Origin: Chitinophagaceae bacterium
GTDB lineage: Bacteria; Bacteroidota; Bacteroidia; Chitinophagales; Chitinophagaceae
NCBI GenBank assembly: GCA_016710935.1
Contig: JADJTY010000009.1
Location: 62,001 to 126,000 of the forward strand
Direction of reading: 5' to 3'
Length of the DNA: 64,000 bases
Each line of letters starts with the position of its first letter. The stretch's first letter is position 1. The notes below the pieces were generated by a model. It was not told the DNA's origin. It saw only the letters and a list, made by a program, of their open reading frames with translations, and made no database searches. The position numbers and the translations under genes are program-made. This document shows positions 7,887 to 16,506 of the stretch, one piece after another.

Positions 7887-10278
7887 GGGCAACAAGAGAG
7901 GAATAGAGACTAACAAACAGTACGATGCTGATACTGCTTGCCGGCATCAGGATAGCAGCGATCATGGGCGACAGAATACCCTGCACTGCAAAGGATAACC
8001 CCACAATATTGTACAGGATTGAAAGGATAAAACTGGCCGTTACAATTTTTTTACCCGCTTTTGCATAACTGATAAAATTATGTAATACAGACACTTTAGT
8101 TCCGTCCAGTATGGCATCACTGGCTGGTGAGAATTGGGCATCATTTTCAGAAACTGCAATACCCACCTGGCTTTGCATTAAGGCGCCGGCATCATTCAAA
8201 CCATCGCCCAGCATAAGCACCTGGCTGCCCTGCTGCTGCAGGCCTTTAATAAAATCGAGTTTTTGCTGCGGTGACTGGTTAAAGCGAAGCGGAGTATTGG
8301 CACCAAATATTTTTGTAAGATTGGTATATTCGGAGTCATTATCACCGGATAAAACAAACAGGCTGTTGTGATTTTCTTTAATATCAGCAACCATTTCGGC
8401 AATACCCGGCCTGTACTGGTTCTTAACGCTGAATTTACCCAGGTGTACGTTATCCATTACAACATGTACTGATGTGCCGGTATCCTGCGATATCATTTCA
8501 TCAGCCTTTATAAAACCTGCAGAGCCCATACTCACCGGCATATCCCCTACCTGGGCATCAAAGCCTTTACCGGTGTATTCTTTAAAACTGTTAACAGGTA
8601 ACAGGGAATCGGTATCAACTTTTAAAGATGCTGCAATTATTTTACTGAGCGGATGAGACGATTGCCGGGTGACAGATCTGATAATGGCCATTTGCCCGGC
8701 CGATAGCGGGGACCCTTCAAAATTAACTGCAGCAGCATGGGTTTGGGTGAGTGTACCGGTTTTATCAAATACCACGGTGTTTATTTTTGCAAGCGCTTCA
8801 ATTACTGAGGCATTTTTAAGGTAGAGTTTATTGCGGCCGAAAATGCGCAGCATATTGCCATACGTAAAGGTGGCCGAAAGTAACAGTGAACAGGGACAGG
8901 CAACAATCAGCACCGATGTTACTGCCGGTAATATTTTTGAAGGATCAACGATCGACCAGAAAATTAATGTGCCTGCGGCAATGGAAAGTAAAGCCAGGGT
9001 AAAATAGCGGCTCCAGGGATGTATATAGGATTTTTCTTCATTCTTTTTGTTGACGAAGATATCATTGTTCCAAAGCTGGGTAATATAACTCTGCGATGGT
9101 TCTTTAATGATCTCCAGTTCTATAACGCTGCCCATTTGTTTACCCCCGGCATAGATCAATGCTCCTTTTCTTTTTTCTACCGGTGTGTTCTCACCACTCA
9201 CAAAACTATAATCAATATTAGCCGTACCCGACATCAGCACTGCATCTGCCGGTACCATCTCTTCGTTACGTACGATGATGCGGTTGGTCTTTTGTAATTG
9301 TGTAACCGGAATATTTTTTTCTGTGCCCGCTTCGATCACAGTAACACCCAATGGAAAATAAGAGCGGTAATCGCGGTCAAATGAAAAAGAATCGTAGGTC
9401 TTATTTTGAAACCAGCGCCCAACCAGCATAAAGAAAACAATACCCGTGCCCGAATCCAGGTACCCGGCTCCATGCCCGCCAATGATCTCGTAATAGCTTC
9501 TTGCAAATGTTACTACAATGGCCAGTGCAATGGGTGCGTCAATATTTAAAAACCGCTGCCGCAAACCTTTCCATGCCGCAATAAAAATATCTGCAGCGCT
9601 GAAAAATAAAACCGGCACCGACAATGCCAGGTTGATCCAGTTGAATGTTTGTTTTAAAATAGTTTCATCAATATTGCCCGAAGAAAAATATTCGGGAAAA
9701 CTCAACATCATGATATTGGAAAAACAGAAACCCGCAACGCCAATTTTATAGAGCTGCCGCCGGTTAAAAGTGGATGTTTTTTTTACGGTAGAATCCTGCA
9801 GACTGATATAGGGTTCGTAACCGGTGAATGCCAGCAGTTCTACCACTTTGCGCAGGGTTGTTTCCTGCGGATTAAAAATGATAAAGACTTCCTTAAGCTG
9901 AAAGTTTACCTGCGACTGCTTAACGCCCGGCTCAATCCTATGCAGGTTTTCGAGCAGGTAAATACAGGATGAGCAATGCATTTGAGGGATGGAGAACGTT
10001 ACATTGATCTGTTCTGCACTTTGAAAACGGATGAGTTTTTGCATGGTCGCTTCATCATCCAGGTAAGCAAAACGTTCACCCATGAATTTACCTTTTGCTT
10101 TTAAGCCTGGTGTTGTATCCAGGTCGTAATAATTACAAAGATCATTTTCGTTCAGCAACAGGTACACCTGCTTACAGCCCTGGCAGCAAAAATGATTTTC
10201 ATTTACGGCAACAGACAGATCATCGCAAACATCGCCGCAATGAAAACAGGTAACAGGTATGGATCTTACATTATTAAT
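7870..10278 (-). CDS. ccoI: Copper-transporting P-type ATPase CcoI
   Basis: Copper-exporting P1B ATPase that supplies Cu to cbb3 oxidase. From the outermost possible start (ATT at 10278) it has 802 residues; the first in-frame ATG is at 10167. The longer form is right in protein terms because the stretch between them encodes the CcoI-type Cys cluster CFHCGDVC ... FCCQGC. No ATG, GTG or TTG precedes that cluster, so start use is unresolved. After it come an HMA domain (MHCSSC), membrane helices, the CPC metal site at 461-463, the phosphorylated Asp at about 505 (DKTGT) and GDGLND. The 3' end runs into a REP-like palindrome. It is expressed apart from ccoS, with no gene directly upstream. Confidence 0.93.
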   Translation of the reverse strand: MNNVRSIPVTCFHCGDVCDDLSVAVNENHFCCQGCKQVYLLLNENDLCNYYDLDTTPGLKAKGKFMGERFAYLDDEATMQKLIRFQSAEQINVTFSIPQMHCSSCIYLLENLHRIEPGVKQSQVNFQLKEVFIIFNPQETTLRKVVELLAFTGYEPYISLQDSTVKKTSTFNRRQLYKIGVAGFCFSNIMMLSFPEYFSSGNIDETILKQTFNWINLALSVPVLFFSAADIFIAAWKGLRQRFLNIDAPIALAIVVTFARSYYEIIGGHGAGYLDSGTGIVFFMLVGRWFQNKTYDSFSFDRDYRSYFPLGVTVIEAGTEKNIPVTQLQKTNRIIVRNEEMVPADAVLMSGTANIDYSFVSGENTPVEKRKGALIYAGGKQMGSVIELEIIKEPSQSYITQLWNNDIFVNKKNEEKSYIHPWSRYFTLALLSIAAGTLIFWSIVDPSKILPAVTSVLIVACPCSLLLSATFTYGNMLRIFGRNKLYLKNASVIEALAKINTVVFDKTGTLTQTHAAAVNFEGSPLSAGQMAIIRSVTRQSSHPLSKIIAASLKVDTDSLLPVNSFKEYTGKGFDAQVGDMPVSMGSAGFIKADEMISQDTGTSVHVVMDNVHLGKFSVKNQYRPGIAEMVADIKENHNSLFVLSGDNDSEYTNLTKIFGANTPLRFNQSPQQKLDFIKGLQQQGSQVLMLGDGLNDAGALMQSQVGIAVSENDAQFSPASDAILDGTKVSVLHNFISYAKAGKKIVTASFILSILYNIVGLSFAVQGILSPMIAAILMPASSISIVLFVSLYSSLVARSKGL

Positions 10279-10299
10279 AAACAGATCTTTTTAAAAATA

Positions 10300-10336
10300 A
10301 AAAAGCCGCCGCACTGGAAAGAGCAGCGGGAGTAAT
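10300..10336 (-). terminator. Possible terminator-like hairpin upstream of ccoI
   Basis: On the minus strand an imperfect GC-rich hairpin (CCGCTGC paired with GTGCGGCGG, 8-base loop) is followed by a run of T. It lies between the REP array and ccoI and would stop minus-strand transcripts coming from the 11-kb genes. Stem has mismatches, so support is modest. Confidence 0.4.
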
Positions 10337-10643
10337 TAAACAGAAACTACTGAACACTTTTGTAGAACACGTATTCAATTGTAAAATTGTATATAACGGC
10401 AACCCAATGTCATACCCGTTATTAAAGGCAATATCGCCATGTAACCCCTCCAGCTTTTACTAAAAGCCCACAGCTCTATAACGATTGCCGGAAATTATTT
10501 TATTTTCTTGTCCGCATTTCCAATATTGCATTTCACGTATGAATGCTTTATTAAGCAAAAATTGAAAAATCGGGGAAGGCAATCAATGATGGGTATCAAA
10601 GTAAAATATGAGTTTAGTCAGGTGTCTGCCCAAAAGATTTCAT
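10337..10643. other. Gene-free stretch before the REP array
   Basis: I see no gene here. At 10587-10598 there is a TGAT-N4-ATCA box within a segment that resembles 7732-7790 (shared ATCAAA, AAATATGA and TCTG blocks), so the box may be part of a duplicated repeat rather than a working operator. An open frame starting at 10508 runs through the repeats and has no coding features. Confidence 0.5.
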
Positions 10644-11148
10644 GTAGTGGCATGACACCTTGCAAGGCCACTAAAAACAATTCAATTATATTAAGCTTTT
10701 TGAATAGCAGATACATATGCATAAAAAACATCTCTATAGTGGCCAGACAACTTATAGGTGTCTGGCCACTACGTAGAGAATTATATTCCAACATCTTTTA
10801 TTATATCGGAGATTCTTTAACCAATAGGAGTTCCTGTAGTGGCCTGACACCTTGCAAGGCCACTACGCAGAGAATTATATTCCAACATCTTTTATTATAT
10901 CGGAGATCCTTTAACCAATAGGAGTTCCTGTAGTGGCCTGACACCTAGCAAGGCCACTACGCAGAGAATTATATTCCAACATCTTTTATTATATCGGAGA
11001 TTCTTTAACCAATAGGAGTTCCTGTAGTGGCCTGACACCTTGCAAGGCCACTACGCAGAGAATTTTATTCGAACATCTTTTATAATATCGGAGATTCTTT
11101 AGCCAATAAGAATTCATGTAGTGGTCTGACACCTTGTTATTTTCCTTC
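10644..11148. repeat. REP-like palindromes and 94-bp tandem array
   Basis: The palindrome GTAGTGGCC-TGACACC-TTGCAA-GGCCACTAC occurs at 10644 and then starts at 10836, 10930, 11024 and 11118, an exact period of 94 bases; an older, longer version at 10736-10772 begins the array. Each unit has the palindrome plus a near-identical AT-rich spacer (ending in AATAGGAGTTCCT). The last copy runs into the stop codon of the LOG gene at 11137. Units differ by only a few bases, which points to recent amplification. The stem can fold in RNA on both strands. It is not a CRISPR array: spacers are identical and palindromes are the conserved part. Confidence 0.85.
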
Positions 11149-11856
11149 AAACAGCCATGCAAATGGTTTTACTTTTTTCTTAGGCTGCAGTTTATATCTT
11201 TTAATAGTATTGTTCTGAATGTATGCTACCGCTTCTTCAATATCATCCGTAAATAAGAACAGGTCGGTATCACCGGGCGAAATGGTTCCATTGGCTTTCA
11301 TCACTTCGTTATGTGCCATAATATTCTTATGAAATTCCTTATCCATGATAACCACCGGAAAACCGCTGATCATTTTGGTCTGGATCAACGTGATGGCCTC
11401 AAAATATTCATCCAGGGTACCAAAACCGCCGGGCATTACCACAAAGGCATAAGAATATTTTATCAGCAGGGTTTTTCTAACAAAAAAGTATTTAATGTTT
11501 ACCCATTTATCCATGTAGGGATTTGCATATTGCTCATGGGGCAGCTCAATATTGCACCCTACGCTCCTCCCACCCACTTCCCTGGCACCCCTGTTGGCAG
11601 CTTCCATTATACCCGGTCCTCCGCCGGTGAGTATAGTAAACCCTAACTGTGCTATTTTACCGGATAGTTCACGTGCCTGTTCATAATCAGGATGCCCTTC
11701 TTTAAACCGGGCCGATCCAAAAACGGTAACGCATGGGCCAACAAAATGAAGGGCACGTAATCCTTTTATAAATTCAAATAAAACACTTACAGTAAATTTA
11801 AATTCCTTCCAGCGGCTTTGAGGTCCTTCTAAAAATTTTATTTCGGGTTTGGTCAT
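11137..11856 (-). CDS. LOG family protein (TIGR00730-like)
   Basis: 239 residues with the two family signatures GGGPGIMEAANRGA (near 80-93) and PGGFGTLDEYFE (near 142-153), which form the nucleotide-binding and phosphoribohydrolase site. Members act on cytokinin-type or other nucleoside monophosphates, or are of unknown cellular role in bacteria; older records call them lysine decarboxylases, which is not supported. It follows the OsmC gene on the same strand at 65 bases. The stop codon lies in the last unit of the REP array. Confidence 0.88.
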   Translation of the reverse strand: MTKPEIKFLEGPQSRWKEFKFTVSVLFEFIKGLRALHFVGPCVTVFGSARFKEGHPDYEQARELSGKIAQLGFTILTGGGPGIMEAANRGAREVGGRSVGCNIELPHEQYANPYMDKWVNIKYFFVRKTLLIKYSYAFVVMPGGFGTLDEYFEAITLIQTKMISGFPVVIMDKEFHKNIMAHNEVMKANGTISPGDTDLFLFTDDIEEAVAYIQNNTIKRYKLQPKKKVKPFAWLFEGK

Positions 11857-11921
11857 AATCTTTCAATTCAAACCAAACTTAACTTATTTTAATTAAAACG
11901 AAAACGGGCTCATTTGAAAAT

Positions 11922-12389
11922 CTAAGAAACTACTTCCTTTTCAACCACCACTTCGCCATGATTGATGAGCAGTGCTTTAACAGAATTGGCTGTAATGCTG
12001 TGCATATAGGCACTAAGCAATATTTCATTGGCCAATGCTATATCAGCATCCGATTCTATATACACTTTTGGATAGAGGTTAATAGTGGTAAACTCGAGGT
12101 GATTATCGTACAGGTTTATCTGCCCGATGGTGCCGCAGGAAATATTGTTAACCACCAGGTTCCTTTTTTCGGCAATGGCCAGGTAGGTTGTAAGGTAACC
12201 ACCGCTTAATGCACCTAAAAATAAATGTTCGGGCGTCCAGGTATCGGGTACGCCTCCCCTAAAAACCGGTGCAGTGGCAATTTCTATTGCCGTGCTTACA
12301 TCCTTTGCGGTAAGTTTTCCCTTTCTTCCCACGGTTCTTTTTAAATTAACTTCAAAAAAGTACTGGTTCTTATCGGTTTTATTGATCAT
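11922..12389 (-). CDS. OsmC family protein
   Basis: 155 residues matching the OsmC/Ohr fold: a beta-rich N-terminal part, then TPEHLFLGALSGGYLTTYLAIAEKRNL on the long helix. Canonical peroxidatic Cys of OsmC proteins are not obvious: the helix position usually held by Cys reads Gly-Gly-Tyr, and one Cys follows at SCGTIG. So peroxidase activity is doubtful. It starts six bases after the stop of the universal stress gene and is likely in one transcript with it. A role in redox stress is inferred from family and context. Confidence 0.82.
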   Translation of the reverse strand: MINKTDKNQYFFEVNLKRTVGRKGKLTAKDVSTAIEIATAPVFRGGVPDTWTPEHLFLGALSGGYLTTYLAIAEKRNLVVNNISCGTIGQINLYDNHLEFTTINLYPKVYIESDADIALANEILLSAYMHSITANSVKALLINHGEVVVEKEVVS

Positions 12390-12395
12390 GGCAAT

Positions 12396-13220
12396 TTATT
12401 TATGTGAAATAAAAAGTGGCATTTTAATATCATGTATTACATCAGTAGCAAAACTCTTTTTAAACATTTGTGAAAACACCGAACGGGAGAATGCACCCAT
12501 TACGATAAAACTGTTTGGCTTACCTGCCATCCATTCTGCAAAATCCTTTTTGTGTTTCAGGTGCAGTGTCTGAATTTTAAGATCGGGGTAATGCCGTGAT
12601 AACAATTCCGTAATAAGGCCATAGTCCGGTAAATCATCTTCGTGATCTGTCAATGATAAAAGTGTGGTTTCCTTCCGGGCCAGTTCAGCAAAAACATAGG
12701 CAAACTGTTTTATGGCAAATACAGCAGATTCATTTCCATCACAGGCTAACAGCACATGGTCGGGTTCGGTATAATTTTCCGGCACCAGCATCACCGGACA
12801 TTCCGCTTTTTTTAAAACTTCCTCCAGGTAAAAGTTAGGTTGATTGACTGATACATTTGCATAAAACAACTCACTGCTTACCAACAGTGCGTCGGCAAAA
12901 CGGGTTTCTTCAATTAAAGAAGACAAAGCCATCAGGTCGGTATCCTTGTGTATCCTGAATTCTATTCCTGCTGTGGTACAGGCATCGGTAAACAAACTGA
13001 TGTTTTTACTCACCAGCAGATCATCATTATTCCTGGTTAACCATTCCGGCATCAGCGTCATACCCTGCAAACCGGTGTAGGCAAGCAGTTTGGAATAATC
13101 AACCGGGCTCAAAAAAATGCCTGCCAGCAATATGTTTGTTTTGGCATTGATACTTTTTGCAAATTCAAAAGCGCCTTTGGGAAAATGTTGGCCATCCAGG
13201 GCTATAATTAACTTCTTCAT
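12396..13220 (-). CDS. Universal stress protein, tandem-domain type
   Basis: 274 residues made of two Usp-like halves. The N-terminal half begins MKKLIIALDGQHFPKGAFEFAKSI; the second half has VLLACDGNESAVFAIKQFAY and ends with an FIVMGAFSRS motif followed by KMPLFISHK. The G-x2-G-x9-G(S/T) ATP signature is incomplete (GAFSRSV), so nucleotide binding is uncertain. It heads a minus-strand set with OsmC and LOG genes, and two Fnr-like boxes lie in its upstream region, which suits the low-oxygen induction known for many Bacteroidetes Usp genes. Confidence 0.85.
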   Translation of the reverse strand: MKKLIIALDGQHFPKGAFEFAKSINAKTNILLAGIFLSPVDYSKLLAYTGLQGMTLMPEWLTRNNDDLLVSKNISLFTDACTTAGIEFRIHKDTDLMALSSLIEETRFADALLVSSELFYANVSVNQPNFYLEEVLKKAECPVMLVPENYTEPDHVLLACDGNESAVFAIKQFAYVFAELARKETTLLSLTDHEDDLPDYGLITELLSRHYPDLKIQTLHLKHKKDFAEWMAGKPNSFIVMGAFSRSVFSQMFKKSFATDVIHDIKMPLFISHK

Positions 13221-13299
13221 ACCATTTAATTTAAAAAGTCATCTTCCAAATTTACTTTCCGGCATGCCTAAATATGCTGATTTAAACTTTTAAAAAAAA

Positions 13300-13401
13300 T
13301 GATTGTTGTCATAAAATGTAAAACCACAAAAAGCATGCAGTATAAATAACAATGGCATACCTGTTTTTTATCAGTTTTTTAGTGGATTGTGATTGTAATC
13401 A
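13300..13401. promoter_or_regulatory. Fnr-like boxes between usp and the fasciclin gene
   Basis: TGATTGTTGTCA (13300-13311, one mismatch) and TGATTGTAATCA (13390-13401, exact) lie in the divergent promoter region. The second is 64 bases before the chosen fasciclin start. Each could serve one of the two divergent genes. Confidence 0.5.
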
Positions 13402-13465
13402 TAAAGATGTAATAGCAGAGCTTTTAGATTTATATCATCAAAACTTCACAACTAAAAAACAAAAT

Positions 13466-14038
13466 ATGAGAAATAAGTTAAAAAACACACTCGCTGTAAC
13501 AACATTGTTGATTGCTATGTCCTGTAACAATGGTGAGCAAAGTACTTCAACTGAAGCAACTACCACTACCGACAATTCATCTCCATCCGGCCAATCCGGC
13601 GTGCAGGATGATGCCTCTGCAAAAAATGTGGTGCAGGTTGCTATAGGCAGCAAAGACCATACTACATTGGTAACGGCTGTTAAAGCAGCTGAGTTGGTAG
13701 ACGCACTCAGCAATGCAGGGCCATTTACCGTATTTGCCCCTACCAATGCAGCATTTGAAAAACTACCTGCCGGCACAGTGGAAGGTTTACTAAAGCCTGA
13801 AAAAAAAGATGCGCTGACCGATATACTGCAATACCATGTTGCTGTGGGTGTATTTAAAGCAGATATGCTGCAGGATGCACAAACCATAGGCCAGGTAAAT
13901 GGAGGAAATATTACCATCAGTAAAAAACCAGATGGCATGTATGTGAATGGAACCGCAAAAATCATTGCGTCTATTCCGGCATCAAACGGAATTATACATG
14001 TTATTGACGGCGTTTTATTACCACCTGCTGAAAAATAA
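13466..14038 (+). CDS. Fasciclin-domain lipoprotein
   Basis: 190 residues. I chose ATG at 13466 rather than the upstream frame opening at 13352 because it gives a clear lipoprotein signal (MRNKLKNTLAVTTLLIAMSC, Cys about residue 20) and because the Fnr-like box falls inside the longer version. A Ser/Thr-rich linker leads to one complete fasciclin domain (FTVFAPTNAAFEKLPAGTVE to GIIHVIDGVLLPP). Such proteins are envelope adhesins or matrix proteins. It is monocistronic and followed by a strong terminator. Confidence 0.88.
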   Translation: MRNKLKNTLAVTTLLIAMSCNNGEQSTSTEATTTTDNSSPSGQSGVQDDASAKNVVQVAIGSKDHTTLVTAVKAAELVDALSNAGPFTVFAPTNAAFEKLPAGTVEGLLKPEKKDALTDILQYHVAVGVFKADMLQDAQTIGQVNGGNITISKKPDGMYVNGTAKIIASIPASNGIIHVIDGVLLPPAEK

Positions 14039-14057
14039 TTTTATTGCAATGAAGATA

Positions 14058-14085
14058 AAAAGGCATTCCGGTTGGAATGCCTTTT
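14058..14085 (+). terminator. Terminator after the fasciclin gene
   Basis: Perfect 12-bp stem AAAAGGCATTCC with a GGTT loop and TTTT on the 3' side; the A-rich 5' side makes it usable from both strands, so it may also end the truncated-hemoglobin transcript. Confidence 0.85.
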
Positions 14086-14095
14086 GTTTTGCAGC

Positions 14096-14494
14096 TTAGA
14101 ATATCCTGTCTGCCGAGGACGATTCTTTTAAAATTTTGATCTGCATAACGGCAGCAATACTTTTAGCTCTTTGCTTTACAAGGTTTGCTGTTGTACCCTC
14201 AAATAACGCATCAACGGTTGTACTGAACAGGTGATTCCACTGCCTGAAATGCTCTTCAGTTAAGGGAAACAGGCGATTCACATGTTTGTGCAGTTCCATC
14301 GGGTTGCCGGTGTATGAACCGGTATAAAAAAGCATGTTCTCAAAAAAATCATACATCACGGGTAAATGTTTTTCCCAGTTCACCATGGCTATATCAGAAA
14401 AAATAAAGCCGATCTGTTCATCCTGCTTTACTTTACTGTAGAATTCATCCACCAGAATTTCTATATCTTTTCTTGAGGCAATGTCGTTTTTCAT
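14096..14494 (-). CDS. Group III truncated hemoglobin
   Basis: 132 residues from the ATG at 14494; a longer frame reaching 14644 overlaps the hemerythrin gene and has no coding character. Features are the FYSKVKQDEQIGFIF stretch, WEKHLPVMYDFFENMLF, and MELHKHVNRLFPLTEEHFRQW with the proximal His region and the conserved Trp. Group III hemoglobins handle NO or O2 at low oxygen. It follows the hemerythrin gene by ten bases, next to the nos operon, so a role in nitrosative stress is likely. Confidence 0.88.
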   Translation of the reverse strand: MKNDIASRKDIEILVDEFYSKVKQDEQIGFIFSDIAMVNWEKHLPVMYDFFENMLFYTGSYTGNPMELHKHVNRLFPLTEEHFRQWNHLFSTTVDALFEGTTANLVKQRAKSIAAVMQIKILKESSSADRIF

Positions 14495-14504
14495 AAAACA
14501 GTAT

Positions 14505-14939
14505 TTAATGTAACAGTTTATAGATCTGCTGAAATTGCTCATCACTGCAATGCAGTTGCAGCAATGGAAATAATATCCTTTCTTCTTTCCGTATATGTTT
14601 TTCCAAAGCAACCCCCAACGTATCCAGGGTGCCTGTAAGATCATTTGCTGTTTTAAGCGAATGAAACAAAACAGTTAATTCCTTATGTTCAGTTTTTATT
14701 TCTTTTGTGATGGCAATTAATTCAACATCACCATCCGCTACCAGGTCCAGCATGGCCTCTTCCAGTTCAAAATGCTTTTGAATCGATTTTTGGAACAGCT
14801 CCTGCGCATAGGTTGCTTTATCTGCAGGGGTTTCAGGCAGCCCTTTATAAGCGGGTGCATTCTTTTTCAGTAACTGAGCAAGTATCAATGAGGCGTGGTG
14901 GTCTCTTGATAATGGTGCTATGGCTTCATGTCTTTTCAT
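14505..14939 (-). CDS. Hemerythrin-domain protein
   Basis: 144 residues. Metal-ligand candidates are visible: HEAIAPLSRDHHASLIL at the N-terminus, QKHFELEEAMLD in the middle and LEKHIRKEERILFPLL near the end, giving the His/Glu pattern of the diiron four-helix bundle. Likely senses or buffers O2 or NO. It is transcribed with the downstream truncated hemoglobin and lies 88 bases after nosY, separated from it by an 18-bp palindrome. Confidence 0.87.
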   Translation of the reverse strand: MKRHEAIAPLSRDHHASLILAQLLKKNAPAYKGLPETPADKATYAQELFQKSIQKHFELEEAMLDLVADGDVELIAITKEIKTEHKELTVLFHSLKTANDLTGTLDTLGVALEKHIRKEERILFPLLQLHCSDEQFQQIYKLLH

Positions 14940-14971
14940 TTGTTTATTTTACTGTTGCCGGTCATTCCGAA

Positions 14972-14989
14972 TCCCGATAGCTATCGGGA
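14972..14989. repeat. Perfect 18-bp palindrome
   Basis: TCCCGATAGCTATCGGGA between nosY and the hemerythrin gene. This palindrome type is common between genes in Bacteroidetes. It has no T run, so it is more likely a dispersed repeat than a terminator. Confidence 0.7.
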
Positions 14990-15027
14990 CCGGTTAGTAT
15001 CAAATCTTTTTATGGCTCAATTCCTCT

Positions 15028-15795
15028 TTACAGATCTTTGCGATTAAATTTCCTTAACGATAACCAGGCAGGAATCACGATCCAGGTAAATAATACTGCA
15101 AAAGATATCAGCAAACCCGTTTGAGCCCCAAAAAAATCTTTAAAAATTGCTCCGGTATACCCCATCAATGCCGATACATCCATTTTTAATAAGATCAATA
15201 TCCTGCTCAGGTCAATGGGGTTAAAAGCCACAGCGGCAACCATGCTTTTTTCAAGGGGATAATCTGCAAACTGAAAGAGTACAAATAAAACCAGCCCGTC
15301 GAAAATAATAGAGAAATACAGCCATAATAAAATAACCACACCAATACCCTTTGCTTTATCCCTGGCCATCACTGCTGCCAGCATAGCGATGGCTACAAAT
15401 ATTACTGATAATAACAGCCCGGTGCCCAACATAATAAATCCTGTTGGGGTAGCCTCATACAATAAGATGGGGATTCCGGCTCCGATAAAAAAAGCAAAGG
15501 CCATGGATGCGGCCAGTCCAAAAAACAGGCTGAGCCAGATCGTTTTTCTTTTTAAGGGCTGACTTACCAGCAGTTCTAAAAATTCGGAACTGTTGTATAC
15601 ATAAATGGCCGAAAACAGCATGCTAACCAGCGGCACAATGATGAGAATAATATTCAGCAGGCTGAGTAAACCTTTTGCAGAATTATCTTCCAGGTTAAAA
15701 ATGGTTATCGAGATCAATAACAGGAAGGCAGTATAAGCCAGCACAATTTTATTGCGCAGGATATCTATGATTACATATTTAATGATCTTCTTCAT
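15028..15795 (-). CDS. nosY: NosY-type ABC transporter permease
   Basis: 255 residues with six membrane segments and the ABC-2 permease pattern (YVYNSSEFLELLVSQPLKRKTI after the second helix). Together with NosF and NosD it forms the NosDFY complex that supports copper-site (CuZ) maturation of N2O reductase. It starts four bases after the nosF stop and is the last gene of the nos run. Intact. Confidence 0.9.
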   Translation of the reverse strand: MKKIIKYVIIDILRNKIVLAYTAFLLLISITIFNLEDNSAKGLLSLLNIILIIVPLVSMLFSAIYVYNSSEFLELLVSQPLKRKTIWLSLFFGLAASMAFAFFIGAGIPILLYEATPTGFIMLGTGLLLSVIFVAIAMLAAVMARDKAKGIGVVILLWLYFSIIFDGLVLFVLFQFADYPLEKSMVAAVAFNPIDLSRILILLKMDVSALMGYTGAIFKDFFGAQTGLLISFAVLFTWIVIPAWLSLRKFNRKDL

Positions 15796-15798
15796 GTT

Positions 15799-16506
15799 TT
15801 ATCCTTTTAGCATTACGTGTGCAATGGCTTTTGATAATTTTGCTTCGCCCGTTTCCTGTTGCAGGCTGGTAATGCTTTTATGAAAACATATCCTTCCGTC
15901 CTGCATGTAAATTACCTGCGATATCAGGTCATCCAGCTCACTCAAAATATGAGAGGTAATTAGAACCAGTTTGCCTGTATTTTTTTCGGTTAGGATCTTC
16001 TCTTTCAGTATTTCAGACGATACCGGGTCAAGCCCCGCAGTAGGTTCATCCATTATCAGCACGTCGGGATCAAAAAGAAAAGCCAGCGCTGCGCTTACCT
16101 TTTGGCGGGTACCGCCAGATAAAGTGCTCATTCGTTTTTTTAAAATATCCCTCAATCCAAACTGACTGATCAGTTCTTCATCCAGGTTTTCATTTTTATA
16201 TCCCCGGATGTCTTTCATCATATCCAGCACCTGGCCAATCGTCATGTTCTCGGGATAACGCCCTATCTGCGGCATATAACCGATCTGTGCCCGGTATTTC
16301 CAATCGTGCCGGATGTTATTGCCGTTAAAAGTTATAAAGCCGCTGTCACAAACAACCATACCCAGTATGCTTTTTATCAGCGTTGTTTTACCACAACCGT
16401 TGGGACCAATCAATGCAATACACTCGCCTTTTATGCAGGTAACAGACACATCGTCCAGTGCCTTTAATTTGCCAAACTTTTTTGATACATTGCTTGCGAT
16501 GATCAT
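15799..16506 (-). CDS. nosF: NosF-type ABC transporter ATPase
   Basis: 235 residues with Walker A GPNGCGKTT (about 34-42), the LSGGTRQK signature (about 129), Walker B VLIMDEPTAGLD and the switch His in ITSHILSELDD. Its ATG overlaps the shifted stop of nosD as ATGA, showing translational coupling with nosD and supporting the reconstructed nosD end. Energises NosDFY. Confidence 0.92.
   Translation of the reverse strand: MIIASNVSKKFGKLKALDDVSVTCIKGECIALIGPNGCGKTTLIKSILGMVVCDSGFITFNGNNIRHDWKYRAQIGYMPQIGRYPENMTIGQVLDMMKDIRGYKNENLDEELISQFGLRDILKKRMSTLSGGTRQKVSAALAFLFDPDVLIMDEPTAGLDPVSSEILKEKILTEKNTGKLVLITSHILSELDDLISQVIYMQDGRICFHKSITSLQQETGEAKLSKAIAHVMLKG

Noticed and set aside
7725..7913. A 62-codon frame between ccoS and ccoI
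   Set aside because: It runs through operator and REP sequence and overlaps the ccoI end.
10508..10921. A 137-codon open frame across the REP array
   Set aside because: It is formed by translating the repeats; the protein repeats itself with the DNA period and has no family features.
10736..11148. CRISPR array
   Set aside because: Spacers between palindromes are near identical and no cas gene is nearby.
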